Of a stretch of DNA of 64,000 nt, positions 9,451-16,715 are shown in pieces; position 1 is the stretch's first letter, and each line of letters begins with the position of its first letter. The notes below the pieces were generated by a model. It saw only the letters and a list, made by a program, of their open reading frames with translations. It did not search any database and was not told the origin of the DNA. The translations under genes and the position numbers were made by a program. Origin of the DNA: Pseudomonadota bacterium (GTDB lineage: Bacteria > Pseudomonadota > Gammaproteobacteria > Burkholderiales > Sulfuriferulaceae); contig JAJZUW010000001.1 of NCBI GenBank assembly GCA_021845925.1, positions 55,224 to 119,223 of the forward strand, read 5' to 3'.

Positions 9451-10463
9451 AAGCACGCTGGATTGACCTCGGCGAGTGTCAACCGGAACAGTATCACGCC
9501 AGTTACCTGGCCGTTGCTGAGTGCATGCAGCCGGACGATGATCCGGTGGTGGTCTGGGGACAGCCTTCGGCCCATTTCTGTCTGGGCGTACATCAGACAG
9601 CGGAACTAGAGCTGGAATCTGGCGTGGGCGTGCCGGTTCTGCGCCGCCCCCTGGGCGGTGGCGGGGTCTGGATCGACCGACACCAGGTGTGCGTGGTGCT
9701 GGTGGCGCCACGGCAGTTCTTTCCTTCCCGGCCACAGGACTGGTATGCGCATGCCCTGACGCCCATGCTGGATGTGTATGCCGGCATGGGCTGGCCGGTG
9801 ACGCTGGCTGGGTCGGACATTCGCCTGGACGGGCGCAAGCTGGCTGGCAGCGGGGCGGCTACCATCGGCGCAGCAGCCCTGGTGGGCAGCAGTTTTCTGC
9901 TTGATTTTTCATGGACGACCTTCGCCGGCCTGGTGTCGGCGCCATCGGCGGCGTTTCGCACATGGCTCACAGATGCCCTGGCCAGCCAGATGACCAGCTG
10001 GTCAGCACGGGCCGAGACGCCGGATATCGGCTGGCTGTCGCTGGTCTACCGGCGAGCGGCCAGTCAACGTTTCGGCTGGCGTTGGCAGCAGGCTCTCCTG
10101 ACCGAACAGGAACGTCAGGCCGGCTTGCAACTCGCAGAAGACCTGCAACCGGATGAGGTGGTTTCGACTCGTCGCACAGTGCCGTTCGGGATCAAGATAC
10201 GTGGCGGTTGCTATCTGACCGAACGATGCTTCCCCGCGGGTTGCGTCAGGGTGCTGGTGCTGGATGGCCGCCTTGCGCGTGTCTGGCTGCAGGCCATGCC
10301 GGCTCTGGGCGAAGATGCGCTGGCAGATGTGTTGCCAGTGTTGCCGGCCCTGACCGGTCGCCTGTCCGAAAATGGCGCAGGGGAGCTGGCTGGCGAACTG
10401 GCAGACATGATATTGCAGACCGCGTGGCTGGTCGAAGAAAACGCCGGACCAGGCCACGCATGA
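9447..10463 (+). CDS. Lipoate-protein ligase / BPL-LPL family protein with non-canonical start
   Basis: The protein resembles the biotin/lipoate ligase fold. It has VLRRPLGGGGVWIDRH, aligning with the RRxxGGG lipoyl-AMP loop, and DGRKLAGSGAA, aligning with the catalytic-lysine motif. The first ATG in frame (9525) would cut off about 26 codons that read like the normal N-terminus of such ligases (WIDLGECQPEQYHASYLAVA). No ATG, GTG or TTG exists between the upstream stop at 9378 and 9525. The CTG at 9447 overlaps the previous stop as CTGA and is the start given here; ATC at 9438 is another possibility. The histidine usual after the GGG loop is absent (W-I-D), so activity is uncertain. Confidence 0.75.
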   Translation: MKARWIDLGECQPEQYHASYLAVAECMQPDDDPVVVWGQPSAHFCLGVHQTAELELESGVGVPVLRRPLGGGGVWIDRHQVCVVLVAPRQFFPSRPQDWYAHALTPMLDVYAGMGWPVTLAGSDIRLDGRKLAGSGAATIGAAALVGSSFLLDFSWTTFAGLVSAPSAAFRTWLTDALASQMTSWSARAETPDIGWLSLVYRRAASQRFGWRWQQALLTEQERQAGLQLAEDLQPDEVVSTRRTVPFGIKIRGGCYLTERCFPAGCVRVLVLDGRLARVWLQAMPALGEDALADVLPVLPALTGRLSENGAGELAGELADMILQTAWLVEENAGPGHA

Positions 10464-10479
10464 CAATGACAGGACAAAC

Positions 10480-10866
10480 ATGACTTCACCGACGATTGCT
10501 GCGCGACTGCAGCACAAAATGATATTGATGACCGACGACAACCAGATTGTCGAGGCGGTGCAGCAGGCGCTGCCGGAAGGCTGGCAACTGCTGGTGACGC
10601 TGGATCTGGACAGCCTGGACAGTTATGCCGCGTTGTTGTTGTACCGGTTTGTGTTTCTGGATCTGGACTTGCTGACCGACGATTTCGATCCGCAGGATGT
10701 GTTGCGTAAAATCCGCATGGAATGGATGCTCAATGTGCCGGTATTCTGCTTTGGCGGCAGCGAAAACGAGCGCGAGGAAGCTCGTTTGAACCGGGGCGAC
10801 CGTTTTTTTGAACGCGCTGAAGTGGCTGACCGGGTGTTGCAATACTGCGGACAGTTTGGTTGGTGA
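10480..10866 (+). CDS. Receiver-like (CheY-fold) protein of unknown role
   Basis: The 128-residue protein has a response-regulator-like pattern: an acidic patch MTDDNQ after strand 1, VFLDLDL where the phosphorylated aspartate would lie, and PVFCFGG at strand 4. The conserved lysine of true receivers is not apparent, so it may be a pseudo-receiver. This assignment rests on pattern reading and is tentative. It follows the ligase-like gene by 16 bases, and its stop overlaps the GTG of the next gene. Confidence 0.6.
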   Translation: MTSPTIAARLQHKMILMTDDNQIVEAVQQALPEGWQLLVTLDLDSLDSYAALLLYRFVFLDLDLLTDDFDPQDVLRKIRMEWMLNVPVFCFGGSENEREEARLNRGDRFFERAEVADRVLQYCGQFGW

Positions 10867-11288
10867 ACAGCCTGGTCATTCATCTCACGGCATCAACCAT
10901 GTTGCGTCGGGTGGTGCTGCTTGCGCATCTGCCCGTGCTGGCCTCGGTCTGGCTCCTGACCGGGGATTCGTGGCGGGTTCTGGCTGGCGTAGCGATACTG
11001 GCGGCGCATGCCTGGTGGCAGGATCGCCGGCTGGCGTCCAGTCCGATCAGCGCGCTCTCGATTCAGGGCGATCGGTGCCGGATTTGCCATGCCGGACAAT
11101 GGCTGGATGCATCATTGCATTCGGCTACCATATTTGCCTGGTTTACGCAGATTCGTCTGACAAGCGAGGGAAAACCATATCATCTCTTCCTGTTGGCGGA
11201 TAATACCGATCCGGATGCTTTCAGGCGGTTGCGTATCTGGTTGCGCTGGGACAGCCCTCTCGCGACCGGACATCAAAACGCCCATTAA
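10863..11288 (+). CDS. YgfX/CptA-like membrane protein
   Basis: The 141-residue protein starts at the GTG that overlaps the previous stop (GTGA). Two hydrophobic segments near the N-terminus (about 15-45) precede a soluble part. That part contains PYHLFLLADNTDPDAFRRLRI, which resembles the C-terminal motif of YgfX (E. coli reads HLWLAADSMD followed by a conserved DLRR-type helix). In enterobacteria ygfX sits next to sdhE; here no sdhE is nearby. Family placement is moderately sure; a toxin role should not be assumed. Confidence 0.6.
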   Translation: MNSLVIHLTASTMLRRVVLLAHLPVLASVWLLTGDSWRVLAGVAILAAHAWWQDRRLASSPISALSIQGDRCRICHAGQWLDASLHSATIFAWFTQIRLTSEGKPYHLFLLADNTDPDAFRRLRIWLRWDSPLATGHQNAH

Positions 11289-11298
11289 CAAGGTCGTT

Positions 11299-11327
11299 TT
11301 GACCGCAGGTCGCTTCAATGGCATAAT
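11299..11327 (+). promoter_or_regulatory. Sigma-70 promoter of tRNA-Thr
   Basis: TTGACC (11299-11304) and CATAAT (11322-11327) are separated by 17 bases. The predicted transcript would begin a few bases before the mature tRNA 5' end at 11339. Confidence 0.8.
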
Positions 11328-11338
11328 TCTGCGCTCAA

Positions 11339-11414
<76 letters not shown>

Positions 11415-11762
11415 CCTCACATTTTTAACCCGCTGATTCGGCGGTTCTTTTCTTGTCTTTCGTCAAAAACACCAACAAAATCAAAGTGATGGCTTTATCG
11501 CGCGGTTTCATTCAGTATCACTGAATCTCTTGCACTGCGTGAGTAATAAAATTATGGTTTGTGCGTAACGTTGCCCCCAACTAAAAATGGCGGGATTACC
11601 ATCTTTACCTTGAACATCTGTTATTTGTCAGCTTGAAGCCGTACTATTGCAGTGTTGTGCTGCGCTGCGCGTTGCATCTGATTATAGTCAAACGGATGGC
11701 GGAGTGGCCGCGCAGGCTGACTGTTCCTGATTTGTGTGACGACCGTTTGTGAGGAAGGCATC
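11415..11762. other. Intergenic region with a perfect palindrome
   Basis: This 348-base stretch between tRNA-Thr and the small protein gene is AT-rich and shows no convincing gene. A weak GC-rich hairpin with trailing T residues (about 11430-11455) may end the tRNA transcript. ATTCAGT-ATC-ACTGAAT at 11510-11526 is a perfect inverted repeat and could be a protein-binding site. Confidence 0.5.
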
Positions 11763-11957
11763 ATGAAGAGCATTGAACAGATGGAAATGGATGCGCACCG
11801 TAAACAAATCATTGCAGATGTGCATGATCTGGTCGAAAAATACCGTGCCATTTTTGACTGGGATATTCCGGAAATCAACCAGAAATCAGCCGACGCGCTG
11901 ATCGTACAGGAAATCCGCCGGGCGCTGGATCAGGTGGCGGCCGACCTGTCGGTGTGA
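11763..11957 (+). CDS. Small acidic helical protein, function unknown
   Basis: The 64-residue product begins MKSIEQMEMDAHRKQ and is rich in charged and helix-forming residues, with no membrane segment. The ATG at 11763 follows a strong ribosome site, GAGGAAGG. The 5' extension from a GTG at 11736 is rejected. No family is recognised. Confidence 0.65.
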   Translation: MKSIEQMEMDAHRKQIIADVHDLVEKYRAIFDWDIPEINQKSADALIVQEIRRALDQVAADLSV

Positions 11958-12084
11958 ACGAATCGCGCAGAGCGCGGTAATCAACGAAACGCGCATCTGG
12001 CGGTTGTGGTATCATGTCGCCACGCTTACCGATGTGAATTGACGCATCATTCCAAGGTGATTTTTCTTCTGCGCATTCGCGCTG

Positions 12085-12121
12085 ACCGGCGTTCGTTTTC
12101 GGACGCCGGTTGCTGTTTTTT
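12085..12121 (+). terminator. Terminator-like hairpin in the rhlE leader
   Basis: ACCGGCGT (12085-12092) and ACGCCGGT (12103-12110) form a perfect 8-base stem, followed by TTGCTGTTTTTT. It lies immediately before the rhlE ribosome site (GGAG at about 12124-12127). It could end an upstream transcript or act as an attenuator of rhlE; which one cannot be told from the sequence. Confidence 0.6.
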
Positions 12122-12132
12122 CTGGAGTATCC

Positions 12133-13449
12133 ATGACGTTTTCCGAACTCGGTCTGGCCGAGGAAATTGTCCGTGCGGTGACTGAGCACGGTTATGCAAC
12201 GCCCACGCCCATTCAGGCGCAAGCCATTCCGGTTGTGCTGGCTGGCGGCGACCTGATGGCGGGTGCGCAGACCGGAACCGGTAAAACCGCTGGGTTTGTT
12301 CTGCCGATTCTGCATCGCCTTTCGGATAAATCGGTCAAGGGGCCTTCGAGCGGGCGGCCGCCGGTGCGCGCGCTGATTCTGACGCCGACCCGTGAACTGG
12401 CTGCCCAGGTAGAAGAATCCGTACAAGTTTATGGCAAGTACACCAAACTGAATTCGATGGTCATGTTCGGCGGTGTCAGCATCAATCCACAGATTCAACG
12501 TTTGCGCAGTCGGGTGGATATCCTGGTGGCAACGCCTGGCCGCCTGCTGGATCATGTGTCGCAAAAGACGCTGGACCTGTCGCAAGTGGAGATTCTGGTG
12601 CTGGATGAGGCGGACCGGATGCTCGACATGGGCTTTATCCGGGATATCCGCAAGGTGTTGGCCCTGTTGCCGGCCAAGCGGCAGAATCTGTTGTTTTCGG
12701 CGACATTTTCTGACGATATCAAGGCATTGGCCGACAAGCTGCTGCACCAACCGACACTGATTGAGGTGGCGCGACGCAACGCCACGGCAGACACAGTCAG
12801 CCAGAAAATCTGTCTGGTCGACAGCCAGAAAAAACGTCAGTTACTGGCACATCTTATTCGCGAGCATAACTGGTTTCAGGTGCTGGTGTTTACCCGTACC
12901 AAGCATGGCGCCAACCGTCTGGCAGAGCAGTTGACCCGCGAAGGCATTTCCGCACTGGCCATTCATGGCAACAAGTCGCAGGGGGCGCGTACGCGCGCAC
13001 TTGCGGAATTCAAGAGCGGACAGTTGCAGGTGCTTGTCGCTACCGATATTGCCGCACGCGGCATTGATATTTCCGAGTTGCCCCACGTGGTGAATTTCGA
13101 ATTGCCAAATGTGGCGGAGGATTATGTTCACCGCATTGGTCGTACGGGGCGGGCGGGTGCCGAAGGGCAGGCGGTTTCGCTGGTCAGTGCAGACGAGATG
13201 GAACATTTGCGCGGTATCGAACGCTTGATCAAACGTCAGCTGCCGCGTGAAATTGTGCCAGGATTCGAGCCGTCCGACAGTGCGGATGCAGCAGCCGGGC
13301 GGGATGCCGTTCCGGGCGGGCGCGAGGGACGGGGACAGAGCAAGCCTGCTGGCCGACAGTCTGCCGGCGGTGTCCGCCAGCGCCAGCCCGAAAGCGGCCA
13401 GCGCAGAATGCCGGACAGCGGCCGACGTTCGGGCAATCGGCAACGTTGA
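12133..13449 (+). CDS. rhlE: DEAD-box RNA helicase RhlE
   Basis: This 438-residue ATP-dependent RNA helicase carries all core motifs: Q motif [10 protein letters not shown], Walker [31 protein letters not shown] and [10 protein letters not shown]. The C-terminus after about residue 375 is a basic, Gly/Arg/Gln-rich tail typical of RhlE, which acts in ribosome assembly and RNA decay. A terminator-like hairpin sits in its leader, which may point to control by transcription read-through. Confidence 0.95.
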   Translation: MTFSELGLAEEIVRAVTEHGYATPTPIQAQAIPVVLAGGDLMAGAQTGTGKTAGFVLPILHRLSDKSVKGPSSGRPPVRALILTPTRELAAQVEESVQVYGKYTKLNSMVMFGGVSINPQIQRLRSRVDILVATPGRLLDHVSQKTLDLSQVEILVLDEADRMLDMGFIRDIRKVLALLPAKRQNLLFSATFSDDIKALADKLLHQPTLIEVARRNATADTVSQKICLVDSQKKRQLLAHLIREHNWFQVLVFTRTKHGANRLAEQLTREGISALAIHGNKSQGARTRALAEFKSGQLQVLVATDIAARGIDISELPHVVNFELPNVAEDYVHRIGRTGRAGAEGQAVSLVSADEMEHLRGIERLIKRQLPREIVPGFEPSDSADAAAGRDAVPGGREGRGQSKPAGRQSAGGVRQRQPESGQRRMPDSGRRSGNRQR

Positions 13450-13519
13450 TGCCAGCAGCAGCGTTGATGCTGCCTGTTGATGGTCCATACCAGCAAATGC
13501 GCGCAAGGAGAAGCAGGGC

Positions 13520-13636
13520 ATGAGCTCAGGTTGCCGAACATGGCTGCCAGGGTCGGTTCCGCGAGGCCGGGCACTGGCCTCAGTGCAATATGGCTGGTGG
13601 CTTCTGTCCCGGCTTTCCATTGTGACCGAACTGTGA
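13520..13636 (+). CDS. Possible 38-residue small protein upstream of rppH
   Basis: The gap between rhlE and rppH (13450-13677) contains a 39-codon frame. Its ATG follows AAGGAG at normal distance, and it ends 41 bases before the rppH start. The product ends [15 protein letters not shown]. No relative is known to me, and it may be chance. Confidence 0.22.
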   Translation: MSSGCRTWLPGSVPRGRALASVQYGWWLLSRLSIVTEL

Positions 13637-13677
13637 AAGAATGCTGGTTAGTGAAAAACAGGTTCTGGATGGCGGAT

Positions 13678-14205
13678 ATGATCGACAAGGATGGCTATCG
13701 CGCCAACGTCGGCATCATATTGTGCAATTCGCAAAATCAGGTGTTCTGGGGCAAACGCATCCGGCAGCATTCCTGGCAGTTTCCCCAGGGAGGCATCCAG
13801 CCCGGCGAAAGCCCGGAACAGGCGATGTACCGCGAGTTGATGGAAGAAGTCGGGTTGGAACCCCGGCATGTGCGCATTCTGGGTCGTACGCGGCACTGGT
13901 TGCGTTATGATGTGCCACGCCAGTGGATCAAGCGCGACAGCAGGGGCAATTATCGCGGACAGAAACAGATCTGGTTTCTGTTGCGGCTGGTGGGCAAGGA
14001 TACAGACGTCTCCCTGCGTGCCTCTGGTCATCCGGAATTTGATGCCTGGCGCTGGAACGAATACTGGATAACCACTGAACTGGTGGTGGATTTCAAACGT
14101 GATGTCTACCGGGCGGCGTTGCAGGAATTGCAACCATTTCTGCAGCGCGACGCGGGTTTTTCCCCTCAACCGGCAGACAGGTCCGTGACGGTACTGGGAG
14201 ACTGA
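13678..14205 (+). CDS. rppH: RNA pyrophosphohydrolase RppH
   Basis: RppH removes pyrophosphate from mRNA 5' ends and so starts decay. The 175-residue protein begins with the family start [17 protein letters not shown]. It carries a complete Nudix box, from GGIQPGES through REL to EEVGL (about residues 37-60). E. coli RppH has 176 residues. The frame is open about 200 bases further 5', but that part is unlike the family and is excluded. Confidence 0.95.
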   Translation: MIDKDGYRANVGIILCNSQNQVFWGKRIRQHSWQFPQGGIQPGESPEQAMYRELMEEVGLEPRHVRILGRTRHWLRYDVPRQWIKRDSRGNYRGQKQIWFLLRLVGKDTDVSLRASGHPEFDAWRWNEYWITTELVVDFKRDVYRAALQELQPFLQRDAGFSPQPADRSVTVLGD

Positions 14206-14817
14206 ATGGATCTTTTGCTTGAACTGTATGACCGTTCGGTTTACTACCTGCCGAACAGCAGTCCCGCCGTCTTTTATCTTGCCGACCGCGAAGGCGGTGG
14301 CATTCTGGTGAATTCGCCGGCTTTTTCAACCTCACTGCTGGAACGGTTGAATGATATCCTGCCAATCAGGTATATTTTCTACCCCAGCCATTTTGGTGCC
14401 AGGGATGTGGCGGCTTGGCGAGAGGCGAGCGGGGCAAAGACCATGGCTTATGGTCATGAGTCCCGCCGGATTGACGGAGAAATCGATATTGTGCTGAGCC
14501 GCGAAAACCGGTTCTCGCGAACCATCGATTTTCTGCCGATGTCCGGCCGCACTGGCAGCAGTTGTGCGTTGCGCTGCAAGAACAAGCCGGGGATCATGTT
14601 TTTTGGCCCGATACTGTCCACCGGTGAATCCGGCTGGCCCGCCCTGATGCCGCAGCCGGATGATCAGTCATTTGAAACCCGGCTGATCGGTGCGCTGGGT
14701 TTGCAGGATTTGCACTACGAGTACGCTTTTACTGACGATTTCGATCCATCGGTCAGTCGCTGGGGGCCAGGCGCCGATGCTGGAGTCCAGCAGGAGCTGG
14801 CGCAGCTCCTTGGCTGA
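14206..14817 (+). CDS. Uncharacterised protein, possibly degenerate metallo-beta-lactamase fold
   Basis: The gene starts directly after the rppH stop and yields 203 residues. The run YIFYPSHFGARDVAAWRE resembles the segment after strand 4 of metallo-beta-lactamase-fold proteins. The metal motif HxHxDH is missing, so any such relation would be to a non-catalytic member. The neighbours rppH and apbC give no firm hint. I regard the function as unknown. Confidence 0.6.
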   Translation: MDLLLELYDRSVYYLPNSSPAVFYLADREGGGILVNSPAFSTSLLERLNDILPIRYIFYPSHFGARDVAAWREASGAKTMAYGHESRRIDGEIDIVLSRENRFSRTIDFLPMSGRTGSSCALRCKNKPGIMFFGPILSTGESGWPALMPQPDDQSFETRLIGALGLQDLHYEYAFTDDFDPSVSRWGPGADAGVQQELAQLLG

Positions 14818-14838
14818 TCATGGATCACAGGAACCCGA

Positions 14839-15927
14839 ATGACTATTTCAGAATTGCAGATCACGACCGAGCTCAAGACGGTCATTGACCCGAACACCCA
14901 CAAGGACCTGGTTTCGACCCGGTCGGTGAAAAATATCCGCATTGAAGGAAACCGGATTTCCCTGGATGTCTATCTTGGTTATCCGGCCAACAGCCAGCTG
15001 GGACTCATCCGCAAAATGGTGGTCGACAAGCTGGCCGCATTGCCGGGCGTTGCCGAGGTCGAGGTCAATGTCAGCTCGCGTATCGTTTCCCACAGTGTTC
15101 AGCGCGGAGTCAAACTGATTCCGGGTGTGAAGAACATCATCGCGGTCGCTTCGGGCAAGGGCGGGGTTGGCAAGTCAACCACTGCCGTCAACCTGGCGCT
15201 GGCGTTGGCTGCCGAAGGCGCGCACGTTGGCATGCTGGATGCCGATATTTATGGCCCCTCTTTGCCAACCATGATCGGGGTCTCGCACAAACCGGATTCG
15301 CGTGACGGAAAATCGCTGGAGCCAGTCGAGGCGCATGGCCTGCAAGTGATGTCGATCGGCTTCCTGATCGATCCGGACACCCCGATGGTCTGGCGCGGCC
15401 CCATGGCAACCCAGGCGCTCGAGCAACTGCTGACAGACACCCGCTGGCGCGAACTGGATTATCTGGTGGTCGACATGCCGCCCGGAACCGGTGACATCCA
15501 GCTGACTCTGGCGCAGCGTGTGCCGGTCACCGGCGCCGTTATCGTGACCACGCCGCAGGACATTGCCCTGATCGACGCTCGCAAGGGGTTCAAAATGTTC
15601 GAAAAGGTCGGCATTCCGATTCTTGGCGTGGTGGAAAACATGAGCATCCACATCTGTACCCGTTGCGGCCACGAAGAGCACATTTTCGGAACCGGCGGTG
15701 CAGAACGGATGGCGACTGATTTTGGTTCCGAGTTTCTGGGCGCGCTGCCGCTGGATATCCGCATCCGCGAAGATGCCGATGGCGGAAAACCAAGTGTCGT
15801 GGCTTCGCCGGACAGCCGGATTGCCGAAATCTACCGCCAGATTGCGCGTCGCGTTGCGGTGCGTATTGCCGAGCAGGCTCAGGATCACAGCGCGGCTTTC
15901 CCGAAAATCGTCATTCAGAATACCTGA
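14839..15927 (+). CDS. apbC: Iron-sulfur cluster carrier ApbC/Mrp
   Basis: ApbC is a cytoplasmic P-loop ATPase that carries and transfers Fe-S clusters. The 362-residue protein has an N-terminal MIP18/DUF59-type domain (about 1-85), the deviant Walker A GKGGVGKST (about 103-111), and the cluster-binding pair CTRC about residue 274. Length and order match Mrp of proteobacteria. It is followed closely by dcd. Confidence 0.95.
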   Translation: MTISELQITTELKTVIDPNTHKDLVSTRSVKNIRIEGNRISLDVYLGYPANSQLGLIRKMVVDKLAALPGVAEVEVNVSSRIVSHSVQRGVKLIPGVKNIIAVASGKGGVGKSTTAVNLALALAAEGAHVGMLDADIYGPSLPTMIGVSHKPDSRDGKSLEPVEAHGLQVMSIGFLIDPDTPMVWRGPMATQALEQLLTDTRWRELDYLVVDMPPGTGDIQLTLAQRVPVTGAVIVTTPQDIALIDARKGFKMFEKVGIPILGVVENMSIHICTRCGHEEHIFGTGGAERMATDFGSEFLGALPLDIRIREDADGGKPSVVASPDSRIAEIYRQIARRVAVRIAEQAQDHSAAFPKIVIQNT

Positions 15928-15930
15928 CAC

Positions 15931-16497
15931 ATGAGCATAAAATCCGACCGCTGGATTCGTCGCATGGCCGAGCAGCACGGCATGATCGATCCGTTTGAAC
16001 CTGGGCAGGTGCGCGAAATCGACGGTCGGCGCATTGTCTCGTATGGCACATCCAGTTACGGATACGATATTCGCTGTGCCAGCGAATTCAAGCTGTTCAC
16101 CAACCTGAATTCAACCATCGTCGATCCGAAGAATTTCGACCCGAATTCATTCGTCGATGTGGAAGGCGATTCCTGCATCATCCCGCCCAATTCGTTCGCG
16201 TTGGCTCGCACAGTGGAATATTTCCGCATTCCGCGCAATGTGTTGACCATTTGCCTTGGCAAATCCACCTACGCCCGTTGCGGTATCATCGTCAATGTCA
16301 CACCATTCGAGCCCGAATGGGAAGGCTATGTCACGCTGGAGTTTTCCAATACCACACCCTTGCCGGCGCGGATTTACGCCAATGAAGGGGTGGCGCAGGT
16401 GCTGTTCTTCGAAAGCGACGAACCGTGTGAAGTGTCTTACCGGGATCGTGGGGGGAAGTATCAGGGGCAGTCCGGGGTAACGTTGCCGACGATCTGA
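15931..16497 (+). CDS. dcd: dCTP deaminase
   Basis: Dcd converts dCTP to dUTP, the main route toward dTMP in many proteobacteria. The 188-residue protein is full length. It contains SSYGYDIRC near the N-terminus and [20 protein letters not shown] with the catalytic glutamate. The start lies 3 bases after apbC, so the two genes are likely co-transcribed. Confidence 0.97.
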   Translation: MSIKSDRWIRRMAEQHGMIDPFEPGQVREIDGRRIVSYGTSSYGYDIRCASEFKLFTNLNSTIVDPKNFDPNSFVDVEGDSCIIPPNSFALARTVEYFRIPRNVLTICLGKSTYARCGIIVNVTPFEPEWEGYVTLEFSNTTPLPARIYANEGVAQVLFFESDEPCEVSYRDRGGKYQGQSGVTLPTI

Positions 16498-16510
16498 CGC
16501 AAGCTGTTGT

Positions 16511-16606
16511 GCTTGGTCATGCGGCGTTGCGCAGTGCTCGCTCGGTCGCCGTACTTGTTTGTACTGTCTCCCTCCCTGCGCTCATGGCGTTTTTCAACAG
16601 GCTGCT
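16511..16606. repeat. Intergenic element related in design to the 1-393 repeats
   Basis: The dcd-decarboxylase gap contains GTAC-TTGTTT-GTAC flanked on one side by GCTCGCTCGGTCGCC and on the other by GGCGTTTTTCAACAG. Read on the minus strand this follows the same plan as the 140-bp repeats: an AAAAC-CGCC arm, a GTAC-spacer-GTAC core, then a GG(C/T)TGCTCG-like arm. A shared repeat family is inferred. Confidence 0.45.
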
Positions 16607-16631
16607 CACGCTGAACATCTGGTATTTCGGT

Positions 16632-16637
16632 TATAAT
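16632..16637 (+). promoter_or_regulatory. -10 hexamer TATAAT upstream of the decarboxylase gene
   Basis: A perfect TATAAT lies 79 bases before the decarboxylase ATG. The best -35 (CTGAAC, 16611-16616) has 15-base spacing, so the promoter is plausible but not certain. Confidence 0.45.
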
Positions 16638-16715
16638 CCGCGCTGACCGGAACGTTGCGCGTGTCCGGCATTTTCCCCCCTGCTTTTTCATCCGCTAACA
16701 GCTGGAGACGCTGGC

